Assembly: GCF_014905175.1 (NCBI RefSeq) | Contig: NC_057790.1 | Location: 14,038,469 to 14,102,468, forward strand | Origin: Aphidius gifuensis | Lineage: Eukaryota; Arthropoda; Insecta; Hymenoptera; Braconidae | Direction: 5' to 3' | DNA: 64,000 nucleotides | In this document: piece by piece, positions 53,214-63,540 of the stretch | Numbering within the stretch: position 1 is the stretch's first letter | Layout of the letters: the number at the start of each line of letters is the position of its first letter | The notes under the pieces: model-generated | What the model saw: the letters and a program-made list of their open reading frames with translations, nothing else | What the model was told of the DNA's origin: nothing | Database searches by the model: none | Program-made: the position numbers and the translations under genes

Positions 53214-53760
53214 GAAACAACTTTTTTCAAAAACTACGTGTCAAATAATTCTGAAAATTTAGCTATAAGTGTATTTTAGTATTATCTACTGCACTCAACT
53301 CTTTTTTTTTTTAAATTCAAAAATTTTTTTTCAAGTCGATAATTTTGAAAAAAATTTCGAAACAACTTTTTTCAAAAACTACGTGTCAAATAATTCTGAA
53401 AATTTAGCTGTAAGTGTATTTTAATATTATCTACTGCACCCAACTCTTTTTTTTTTAAAATTCGATAATTTTTTTTCAAGTCGGTAATTTTTTGAAATTT
53501 TTGAAACAACTTTTTTCAAAAACTACGTGTCAAATAATTCTAAAAATTTAGCTGTAGGTGTATTTTAATATTATCTACTGCACCCAACTCTTTTTTTTTC
53601 AAAATTCGATAATTTTTTTTCAAGTCGGTAATTTTTTGAAATTTTTGAAACAACTTTTTTCAAAAACTACGTGTCAAATAATTCTAAAAATTTAGCTGTA
53701 GGTGTATTTTAATATTATCTACTGCACCCAACTCTTTTTTTTTTGAAATTCAAAAACTTT
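53214..53760. repeat. Tandem array of four 144-145-bp units
   Basis: GAAACAACTTTTTTCAAAAA recurs at 53,214, 53,359, 53,503 and 53,647. Each unit also has ACGTGTCAAATAATTCT and ATTATCTACTGCACYCAACTC. The units are very similar, so recently amplified. Confidence 0.92.
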
Positions 53761-54059
53761 TTAATAATTATAATTATAAGATTGTCAACACAAGTTACCC
53801 TTTTTTACCGGCAAAGCCCATTTATTTTATATAAAAAAAATTAATATAGTATTTATTGTATGGGAAAGTATACAAGACAGACAGACTTTACAGGAAAACT
53901 TGTGTCAATTGTTCAGTTTTTTTTTAAATGACGTTTAAAAAAATTCTCGAATTATAAGAAAAAAGAGTTGAATAAAAATAAGAAATTACCACAATCAACC
54001 ACAATGAGTTTTATTTTTTCGCGCATGCGTGATTGAGTAATTGTGCTTTCTGTCTCTTT

Positions 54060-54808
54060 TTAACCTGTCAAGATGGCCGTCCAACTGACACAACCGACAC
54101 AACGCTGCACCAAGCAGAGATACATGTTCATACTTCTCCAATATAATGTAAAAAACAATTAAAAGCAATATTTTTTTGATATAAATTAAAAACTAATTAA
54201 TAATAAAAGCGTCATTAGAGTATATATTTGAAACATCAACCTGATGGAACAATCAAATCAATCTGAAGTGTCATTATTATTGTGTCATTGTATTTGGTGT
54301 CAAGATGTTGTTATTCAATTATCAGTACATCAACAACAGCATATATACAACATTAAAATATTAATAAATCAGATAAATTACATAAATAGATAAGTTAAAT
54401 AATTGTATAAATGGATCAGTAATGTCATCAGTTAATACAAAAAATTAACAAAAAATACTTGATATGTTTGATACTTTGATAAAACATATTTATTATAACA
54501 ATTTATAAGAAAAAATTCATTTATCCATTGGAACAAAAGGTATTGGATAGATTATTTGGTGATTGGTTCAGTTGGACATAAATATTGAGTGTTAACATCA
54601 TTATTTTAAATATATCATGGTTGTTTTGGTTCAATCAACAGTTGTGGATGATGAATTATCAATATTAAAAGCTAATGGTAATTTTAGTTATAATAATTGT
54701 ACTTATAATATTGAGAATATAACTGAAAATTCATGTATACATCATATCAAACGATTAGAAACTAAGTTACATGAAAAAACATCAATTCATTCATTAGAAG
54801 TATAATGG
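54060..54808 (+). CDS. Possible captured host gene fragment (two short frames)
   Basis: A GC-richer leader (54,060-54,125) contains CAAGATGGCCGTCC and is unlike the rest of the element. An ATG at 54,244 opens 49 codons starting MEQSNQSEVSLLLCHCIWCQ, with a C-x-C-x2-C cluster. A second frame follows an acceptor-like TCAATCAACAG near 54,642, reading VDDELSILKANGNFSYNN to KTSIHSLEV and a stop at 54,803-54,805. No transposase similarity. This looks like a promoter plus two exons picked up by a DNA element, but I cannot name the source gene. Confidence 0.35.
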
Positions 54809-54884
54809 GTTTGTAAAGAAAAATAATTTAAAATAACGTCAGTCTATGGGTTGATAGATTGACATTATTATTTTTATGATTATT

Positions 54885-55160
54885 ATTGATAAATAATAAC
54901 TGTGGTAAACACAGAATTATGCATGCCGTAGTATTTGAGATTCGAAAAAGAATCATTCAATTAAATTATTGATATAATTATTATTGATAAATAATAACTG
55001 TGGTAAGCACAGAATTATGTTGTTATATTTGAGATTCGGAAAAGAATCAATGAATCAATGACTCAATATAATTATTGGTAATCAATAATAACTGTGGAAA
55101 ACACAGAATTTAGTGTCTTGCAAATTTTGGATTCGAAAAAGAATCAATGATTCAATATAT
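54885..55160. repeat. Three units, each with two hairpins
   Basis: Each unit of about 85-95 bp has CTGTGGTAAACACAG (stem CTGTG/CACAG) followed by GATTCGAAAAAGAATC (stem GATTC/GAATC). The stems are kept while loops and spacers vary. The position is inside the right half of the TTAA element. Confidence 0.8.
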
Positions 55161-57156
55161 TAATATAATAATATTAATAATTATTTTAATTAATTAATAA
55201 TATTAATTATTAGACACTTGTCGCATATAAACAAAATTTATATGCTTTATAATTATATTGTTGTTAATAATAACAGATAATAATTTTGATAATTCGTTGT
55301 AAACAGTAATGTTTGTTTACAATAAAAATAAAGAGAGAAATCTCTTTCATTAGATCTTAAGTTGTCTCTTAACCGATCGGTAAGACTCGTCTTTCCGATC
55401 GAAGTATAGGGCTCCAGTGATGCCACTGGGGACCTATAGATGGAGCGCACGGCACCCCGAGATAAGGCAGAATCGCGTTTCATGTCGCCTTAATGGAAGA
55501 AAAGCGTAAGTGCTATTTTTGGCAATTTTTTTTTTTTTTCAGGAAGAAGGTCGTAGGTGCAAATTCATTAATTATTAGGTTTTTTATTTAATTTTGAGGC
55601 TCAAAAAAAGAAAAGGAATAAGAGCGTAACAACCTTTCATGAATAATAAAGGGCGTACTTCTAGAGACTTACGTCTTTTTTTTTCATTATCAAAATTATT
55701 ATTATATTATCTAATCAACTTATTTTCATAATTATTTATTTTAGATTTTTTTTCATTGAGAGATGATACATATATGGATATTTAACAATAAAAATTGAAA
55801 AATTGATTGATTTTTCTTGTCACATTTACTTTGAAAAATAATAATTTAAAGATAACACAGTGAGTCCGGGATCTTTGCCGGCTGATATAAAAATTACCGT
55901 CGCTGATGCACTGTGACTAGCACCACGTTTCTCATAATATACCATGTAATAGACTGTTCATTCTAACATCAATTCCAATATCAATTCAAGTAAATCTAAA
56001 ATTTAGTCAAGTTTGATACATCAATACAACTTACCAGATTAAGTCGTGGAAATTAAAATCATTTCTAATATTCATTAGATGAGCATCAATTTAAGTAAAT
56101 TCCAAATTTCATTTTATTTACAACTTTCAAACAACGATGTAAATTGTACAATTGATAGTTTATATTTTTATAAATTGTTTTTTTTCAGTTTGATTCATTA
56201 TCAAAATTATTTTTGATAAATGATAAAGGTCGTATTTTTAATTTTATTTTAAAGTCATTTAATGGTAGTGCTTTTCAAATTATTGATTAATTATTGATAT
56301 TTATGAATAATTTATTATAAATAAAAAAACATGACAATAATTACAGATAGTAAGCGACATGATTGTTTAAATTATATTTTTTTATTATATTTTTTTATGA
56401 AAAATATAAAATGATGAAATAAATACTATTATAATATTAATTAGTTCATAATACATTATTTTATATTTTTTATAAAAAAATTAAAAATATAATAAAAAAA
56501 AACTAATTTAAATAATTATGTAACTTACTATTTTTAATTATTCCTGTGTCTTCTTTTTTATAATAATTATCAATTAATAATTAACAATTTTAAAGCACTA
56601 CTTTTCAACAAATTTAAAATAAAATTAGAAATTACCCTTTCATCTTTTATTAAAAATTATTTTCATAAGCGAAAGAAGGCACAAATCCTTGGACATACGC
56701 CCTTTATCTTTTATCGAAAATTATTTTGATAATGAAAAAAAGACGTAAGTCCCTGGTCATACGCCCTTTATTATATATCAAAGGTTGTTACGCCTTTTTT
56801 TTCTTAAGCTTTAACTTAATTCAATGAAAAACCAAAAAATTAATGAATTTGCACTTACGCTTTTCTTCCTCTAAAATTGACGTTTTTGACTGTTACGCCC
56901 TTCATTCTCTAATGTGACGATATATATTCGGGATAAATAATGAAAGTATTGAATTGAACTATTGGGTAATTTTCTCTTTCAACAATGTAGCAGTTAAAAA
57001 CACATCGATATAAAAACTACAAATACTTCGATGGTATCACTTTTTTCGTTATAAATTTTTTTTTGTCTCCTCTACTTTTTTCCGATATAGACAATCGATA
57101 ACCTGGTAATTAAAAGTCATGTAACTAGGCAAATTTTGTTTTTCAATAAATTTCCA

Positions 57157-57401
57157 GGGGTGCTATTCTTGGTCCCGTATTGCAGTTGACACGATTCGCC
57201 GATGGTTTAAATAGAAAAATATGAAGGCGCTTGTTGTTGCTTTCATGTAAATTCTACTTTATTTTTGCATTTGCATACGACTATGGCAGCTTTACATGAA
57301 AGCAACAACAAGCGCCTTCATATTTTTCTATTGCGACAAACATTTCTTGTCGGCGAATCGTTATTGCGGGACCCGCAATACGGGACCAAGAATAGCACCC
57401 C
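57157..57401. mobile_element. Hairpin MITE of 245 bp
   Basis: An almost complete palindrome: GGGGTGCTATTCTTGGTCCC at 57,157 mirrors the right end (57,382-57,401), and ATGAAGGCGCTTGTTGTTGC mirrors 57,300-57,325, leaving a loop of about 30 nt. It ends the reading frame of the adjacent transposase-like pseudogene. Confidence 0.85.
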
Positions 57402-59225
57402 AGGTCTCATTGTTTTCAACAATGTATGATTGCATGTGATCATTAAATTCACAAGTACTCAACTCATTGACAATAAAATAAATAACTTGATTTATTTCAA
57501 CAATAAATTTAATTTCACCGAATACAGGTAATTGACCTGTTATTTCTAATACAACTATTGTACTTGTTTTGTAAAGAGTACTATTGTACTTGACCCATGA
57601 TATTAGTTTTATTTGCTGGTTTTTATCCACTGGGCAGAATATTTGGAATTTCTGATAATTTTCTAGTGTGTCTATTGTGACGATTTTATCCTTTTTTTTT
57701 TGTAATGAGAAGAAAATTGATCAGTCATTGGTAAGTTTTCCAAAAACCGTTTTGCTATTGTTAGTTAGTGTCTTAACGAGAGTGTGTAGGACGGATTCTT
57801 GCGTGACCTTGCCACCAACGCATTACGTTTGAATTTACTGTGGAGGCTTCACCCCGAATAGTTGATGCATATCGGAGTGGACCATGTGCTTTCATAGCCA
57901 GAGGATAATGTGTCAAAAAATAGTCTTTCGGTATGAAGTGACCTAATTCTAATTTTAGAAATAATGCATGATTGTCCCTAATTAGATTTTTTACTTTTTG
58001 AGGTGAATCTTTTTCGTAGCTCGGTGCCATCACTAAAAAAAAAATTTTTCAGAGTTGTATATAGAGTTTCCAAATTTTACAGTTCAATGGAACATAAGCT
58101 CCTACTAAAATTCCTAAATTTTCAATGATAAACGAAGTTTCAGATGCACTCAGTTTCAACTTAACATTTTCCAATGATTTTATCTCGAAATTTAGCGGTT
58201 CATTGATTCCATTGCCTTGATCAATAATTAAAAGGTCAATGTTATTATTCAACTTTTCGAGATCGAAATATCCAGCTGCTGTCAACTCTCGTATAATAAA
58301 AGCGAGCCTACGGTTGAAAGATCCTTCATTCAAATCATGAGTTGGATCTACAGTAGGAAGGTCAATAAAATCAAAGACAGGCTCAAATACTGATTGTGCT
58401 GTGATGCCATGGCTTGCTGTCATTTCCAAATTTTCTACATTATTAATATCTAGAGCATAGTTAATTTTATTTCTCAAAAGTGTTTCATCTCCTTCAGTTA
58501 ATTCTCTAGCTGTGATTTCATCTACCAGGCATATTCTACAATAATATTGGGTTGTAAAAGATGCTTGAAAACCCAGCATTTCGTTTAACCCTAAATTATC
58601 TCCCATGAGTTTGCAAACATGAAAAAAAACTTTATGTACCTCACCATTGACATTTATTTCGATTCCATTATTCTTTAAATCGAGTAATTGTTTTTTAAAG
58701 TTTCTAAATACAAAATTATTTCCAGAACGTTTATAATCCAGCTGTTTATGAATTTGAGCAAGAAACCAGTTTTCTAATTTACTCCCAAACTGAGAAGGAA
58801 GGCAACTGATTATATAATAAACACCACCCATTTTTTTTAATAAACGATGACTACCAAGAGGATTATTTATTTCATAATCATCGAAAAATTGGTAAAATTA
58901 ATTCATTGGGATGATTTAACTTAATCTTCCGCCAAATTGTCCCTTGAAGTAATGAGTTCATTGGAAATTCATCGTAAGTTTTATTAAGAATATCGAGAAT
59001 TGATGAAAAAACATTTGGAAGCTCGAGAAACCTTTTAAGTGTTGACCTCATAGGTACAATATGAATTTGTACTTTGTCAGTCAACCATTGCTTTTGTTTT
59101 ACTCGATGTCTGCGAAATACTTTTCTTGTCGCAATTGTTATTGGAATTGGCATAAAAAGTAATTTTTGAAGTGAAACTTCTTTAGAATGGGCAGTAAAAA
59201 AAAAAAAAACAAAAGATGGATGCAA
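57402..59225 (-). pseudogene. Transposase-like protein of unassigned superfamily, broken
   Basis: Segments in order on the minus strand. 59,225-58,878 includes VKQKQWLTDKVQIHIVPMRS and ends at an ILPIF-type motif. At 58,870 a shifted frame reads DDYEINNPLGSHR. 58,831-58,049 includes YYIISCLPSQFGSKLENWF, LMGDNLGLNEMLGFQASF, YYCRICLVDE, a DPTHDLNEGSF acidic motif and SASETSFIIENLGILVGAYV. 58,033-57,773 has NHALFLKLELGHFIPKDYF, LTHYPLAMKAHGPLRY. 57,630-57,402 has VIYFIVNELSTCEFNDHMQS. The order and motifs match a transposase-like family frequent in insects and cnidarians (from memory, unnamed). CACTA-type is possible. A part of the same family lies at 2663-2890. Confidence 0.65.
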
Positions 59226-59230
59226 CGAAA
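59165..59230. mobile_element. Lone GAAGTGAAACTTCTTTA terminus
   Basis: GAAGTGAAACTTCTTTAGAA at 59,165 matches the left end of the 33,098 element for 17 bases. No opposite end is found nearby, and it lies within the N-terminal frame of the transposase-like pseudogene, so it may be a small remnant. Confidence 0.4.
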
Positions 59231-59466
59231 GTAACGGTATGAAGGTAAGTAATTTTAAATTATTTTTTATTTTGTTTTATTTATTTATTCCCTTGACAAC
59301 GATACGAAAAAATTTGTTTAAAATTTGTTTCAAAATTTTAAATAGTTTCATGAAAGATTCAAGAGACAAAGGTGAATATTAAGGTTAAAACTTTTATTAT
59401 ATACAATATATAATTTATTATATTATTTTTGATCAAATAATGAGTATTTAAAATTAGTCTGTTAAA

Positions 59467-60180
59467 TAAACGAATAATACACAAAATAGTGGTTATTTAA
59501 GTGCTTGACATAATACGACAGCAACATCATAATCACAATACCAAACAACAATAAATAATATGTGGATGAAATGTGGTACCACGTGAACGTAAAGATAGTA
59601 AAGATGGTATTTTAGATTGTATAGGATTTCAAGAAACAATTAATGACATTGAAATATTATCAGAAAAATGTGACAAATGTACTGGTAATCCTAAATCAGT
59701 AAAATTTAAAATACGACTAGATCCTATACCAATGTCTGGTAATTTTCATGAGACTTGTACTGGTGGTTGTAATAATATTTTTAATCGAATAATGAGTATC
59801 GAAAATGAATTTGTCAAATAAACAAATGAAACCCAAGATAGTGGTTATTCAAGTGCTTGATATAATACGACAGCAACATCATAATCACAATACCAAACAA
59901 CAATAAATAATATGTGGATAAAATTTGGTACTACGTGAACGTGAAGATAGTAAAGATCGTATTTTAGATTGTATAGGATTTGAAGAGACAATTAATGACA
60001 CTGAAATATTATCAAAAACATCTGATAAATGTACTGGTAATCCTGAATCAGTAAAATTTAAAATAAGACCAGGTGCTATGCCAATGTCTGGTAATTTTCA
60101 TGAGACTTGTACTGGTAGTTGTAATAATATTTTAAATTAAATAATGAGTATTTAAAATGAATCTGTCTGAAAATCAAATA
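59467..60180 (+). repeat. Tandem duplication of about 355 bp, each copy with a small Cys-containing ORF
   Basis: Copy 1 (ORF 59,573-59,821, 82 codons) and copy 2 (ORF 59,925-60,140, 71 codons) share the leader TAATACGACAGCAACATCAT and a frame containing DCIGFQETINDxEILS, CTGNPxSVKFKIR and MSGNFHETCTGGCNNI. Differences between copies are mostly substitutions without frame breaks inside the ORF, although the first codons have no convincing ATG (the likely reads are GTG/TTG). The Cys pattern C-x2-C...C-x3-C hints at a metal-binding or disulfide fold. I do not recognise the family. A third partial leader lies at 60,190-60,215. Confidence 0.5.
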
Positions 60181-60639
60181 ATATACACAAGATAGTGGTT
60201 ATTCAAGTGCTTGTGCTTGTTATGATCGTGCTTGTCATGATCGCAATAAATTCAAGATCTTGAATGGATTCGTTAAGGACAAAAAAATGGAACAGATGAT
60301 TAAATATTGAATCATTCAATGAAACAACAACAACAGGAGTGAATAATCTATACAATGAAAAAAGGACCAATTTCTTGGAAACGCAGTTTTATGCCAAGTA
60401 CTCGTCCGATTTACTTGAAATTTAACATAGTTATTCAGTTTGGCTATCTGATTGTTTAGATGACAAAAAAAATTACCCTGGCGACTTTTTGCGATCACCA
60501 GGAGTCAAAAACTTATTTTTCCATCATCTTCAGGATTTTCTCAATTCGATAATATATCATTTATTTTTTTTTCTCGTTTACTTAAAGATGATATATTTTT
60601 TCTGGTCTATTGGAAGATATGATATTTTATTCATGAATT
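60181..60639. other. Spacer left of the Helitron
   Basis: Contains the third partial leader of the previous repeat and AT-rich sequence. The minus-strand frame at 60,316-60,498 has no motif. Confidence 0.4.
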
Positions 60640-62189
60640 TTCAATGTTAATATATGGGACGGTAATTCAGACAGTTCCAATGCATTCAAAAACTCCATAG
60701 GATAATATATTGCCTGTTCAGGAGAACATACTGTATCAATAAATTGATTCATATGCTTTACAAGTTCCTGGCAGAAAATTAAAAATGTCTCTATTTATTT
60801 GATCAACTTTATCATTTTTTGGTGCGATAATAGCTCTTTCACATAACCATTCAGTATTAGAATAATTTATATGTATATTAGAAAAGACTTTTTCTATTAA
60901 TGAATCTATTGATTCTACAATATTACAAAAATTTGATGGGAATGTGATGGTATCATCAGAATTTTTCTCCCATTTTCCATCTCCAAGTAGTAATAATTGT
61001 TTTGAAAATTCTGCTAAAGTAGAATCACCCGTTGGAAATACTCGCATATTTTTCGTTAATGTTATTAATTGTACATGTTTCCATAAATATGATTTTTTTA
61101 AACATGCATCTATTTGATCAGCTGATGTTCCTCGTGGAATAATTGGTAGAGTTAGTCAAAAATCACCAGCCAAAATAACAACAATTTTTCCCATTCTAAA
61201 TTTTTTGTTATTTAAATCTTGCAAAGTTCTATCTAAGGCTTCTAATCCTTTTTTTTTGACCATTGTAGATTCATCCCGAATAATTATTTTAGTTTGCTTC
61301 AACAGTTTACATGTTGCAGGGTTACTTATAATATTACAAATTGACTCATCAGATAAATTAAAATTAATTGGCAATTTGAGTGCTGAATGTGCAGTACGTC
61401 CACCGTGTAATAAAGTTGCTGCTACACCAGATGAGGCCACTGCTAATGCTATCTTTCCACTAATGCGAATTTTTGCTAATATTAAATTCAATAAAAATGT
61501 TTTACCTGTTCCTCCTGGGGCATCTAAAAAAATAAGTCCTCCTTTATCATTTTCAATTATTTTAATAATCTTTTTATATGCTTTTTTTTGGTCGTCGATT
61601 AATAATAATTCATTACCATTAATATATTCACCCAAGTTATTAATATCATATGACGTTTCACGTATGATTTCTGAATCTTGAATATTATTATTTCGAACAG
61701 GGGATATTATGCCCCAATGCTCTAAATTTTGACCAGATATTGATAAACATTTTTTGAATTATCCCATGTAAAATACTTCGGAATTTCATAGTATAATAAT
61801 GTTCTTGCAAAATCATCTATTTGACATAATTTAAAAAAAGCAGTTAATGTTGTTTCTGGTGCTGTCTGAGCTTTTGTTTCTATATTTTCATTTGAAAAAT
61901 TAACGCGTTGTCCATTTTCGAGGTGAACATTCAAATGTTTGATATTTGGTTATCGATCATGAATTTTAAATCCACAAATTCACCATATTGCTTCATTACT
62001 ACTTATGGGAAACGCACAATTCACCACGACGTCTGGTGGTAAATTTCTGGAAACTAACTCTTCCAGTCATTCGTATGTGGCATACACAGTATATATGCTA
62101 AATTATTGAACAAATAATATTTTTACAAATAGTTTGAAATGTCTGGTACAAAATTTTCACCGAAATTGATTTAAAAAAAAAAAAAAAAA

Positions 62190-63218
62190 TATAGTCAAGT
62201 CCCCCAAGGTGCATCCTAAGTGTTCCGTAGGATTTTTTATTTTTTTTTTTGTTGTTTGTTTTTTCATTTTGTTGTAAAATAAATGACTATTTTTTTTGTT
62301 TTGTTTTATTTTCTAATGTTGTTTATTTCTGTTGTTTAATAAAAAAAAAAATAAACGACCGAAAAATTTCAAAAAAATATCGTAGAGTCTACAGATGAAG
62401 CGTCGTCGATTGAATCATTGCCGGATCCGATCCGTCAATATTTGAAATTGGGCCCCGTCGAAAAATGGCACTATCACATCTGATAAGGCCCAAAAATTGA
62501 AAATAAATATGATGATTGCTTTTGGGAAAAAAAAAAACATAAATTTCATTTAACATCAACTAATTCGGTTCGGCGGTTCAAAAAATATCTTGCAAAAACA
62601 AATTCTGACACTACATTTTGTTTAATAAAAAAAAAAATAAACGACCAAAAAATTTCAAAAAAATATCGTAGAGTCTACAGATGAAGCGTCGTCGATTGAA
62701 TGATTGCCGGATCCGATCCGTCAATTTTTGAAATTGGGCCCTGTAGAAAAATGGCACTATCACAACTGATAAGGGCCGAAAATTGAAAATAAATATGATG
62801 ATTGCTTTTGGGAAAAAAAAAAAACATAAATTTTATTTAACATCAACTAATTCGGTTAGGCGGTTCAAAAAATATCTTGCAAAAACAAATTCTGACACTA
62901 CATTTTGTTTAATAAAAAAAAAAATAAACGACTAAAAAATTTCAAAAAAATATCGGAGAGTCTACAGATGAAGCGTCGTCGATTGAATCATTGCCGGATC
63001 CGATCCGTCAATATTTGAAATTGGACCCTGTAGAAAAATGGCACTATCACAACTGATAAGGGCCAAAAATTAAAAATAAATACGATGATTGCTTTTGGGA
63101 AAAAAAATGGAACCTAATGGGCTTCATAGAAGCCAATTCGATTCATAACTTTTATTTTTATCGCGAAATAACAAAAAGTCACACGAAAAGTGAAAACATA
63201 AGTGTCCTACGGAACACT
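62190..63218. mobile_element. CCGTAGGA-ended tandem-repeat element, copy 3 (both ends), inside the Helitron
   Basis: The left end AAGTGTTCCGTAGGA (62,218) mirrors TCCTACGGAACACT (63,205-63,218). Three units of 286-287 bp are marked by ATGAAGCGTCGTCG at 62,395, 62,681 and 62,968. Outside the left end, AAATATAGTCAAGTCCCCC is shared with copy 1 (3022-3038), so the mobile unit may extend about 30 bp further on that side. Confidence 0.85.
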
Positions 63219-63540
63219 AAAAAAACAAGACTTTACGTTTCTGGGTGCAACAGTTATTCCAGGAGAAATAGAGATCTAAGTTTCTATGCATTTTCGAGGT
63301 TAGACAAACAACAACCTGTCAAAGTAAAATCACATTTTGATAATATATCGGAAATTCTCTCCGTGTACAAGTGGCAAACACATGATACTCATCACTTGAA
63401 TCAATTTTTACACCAATACTCGTAATATGTTCCGCATATTCAATACGATTTTCTTCAAGGAAATTTCGTGAGGAATTCGTTTTTCGTGCCCATGAAAGTA
63501 TATGCTCAATAGTTAATAACATTTTTTTAATAAACAATAA
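63219..63540 (-). other. Unassigned open frame between the inserted element and the Helitron
   Basis: Minus frame 63,537-63,319 (72 codons) contains WARKTNSSRNFLEENRIEYA and VKIDSSDEYHVFA. It has coding-like composition but does not fit the Helitron order. It could be an exon or scrap of another gene carried with the insertion. Confidence 0.3.

Larger units (their letters stand above)
53170..55489. mobile_element. TTAA-flanked DNA element with 27-bp inverted ends
   Basis: The ends GGCGACATGAAACCCGATTC (53,170) and the inverse of GAATCGCGTTTCATGTCGCC (55,470-55,489) differ at one base. TTAA flanks both sides (53,166-53,169 and 55,490-55,493). TTAA duplications are made by piggyBac and Kolobok elements. 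The ends do not decide between them. There is no transposase, so it is non-autonomous. It contains a 144-bp tandem array, a segment resembling host gene 5' sequence, and a hairpin-repeat block. Confidence 0.85.
53150..56930. mobile_element. Foldback MITE, copy 2, split by the TTAA element
   Basis: The end at 53,155 (TTCCGTTGCATTAA) and the sequence resuming at 55,490 (TTAATGGAAGAAAAGCG) together match one terminus of the MITE at 33,868-34,431. The opposite terminus is at 56,885-56,930 (TTCATTCTCTAATGTGACG). Inner arms share GGCGTAACAACCTTTSAT and GGACWTACGCC. It encodes nothing. Confidence 0.7.

Noticed and set aside
53170..55489. Firm assignment to piggyBac from the TTAA duplication
   Set aside because: Kolobok elements also duplicate TTAA, the ends are not typical piggyBac CCC-type ends, and there is no transposase to decide.
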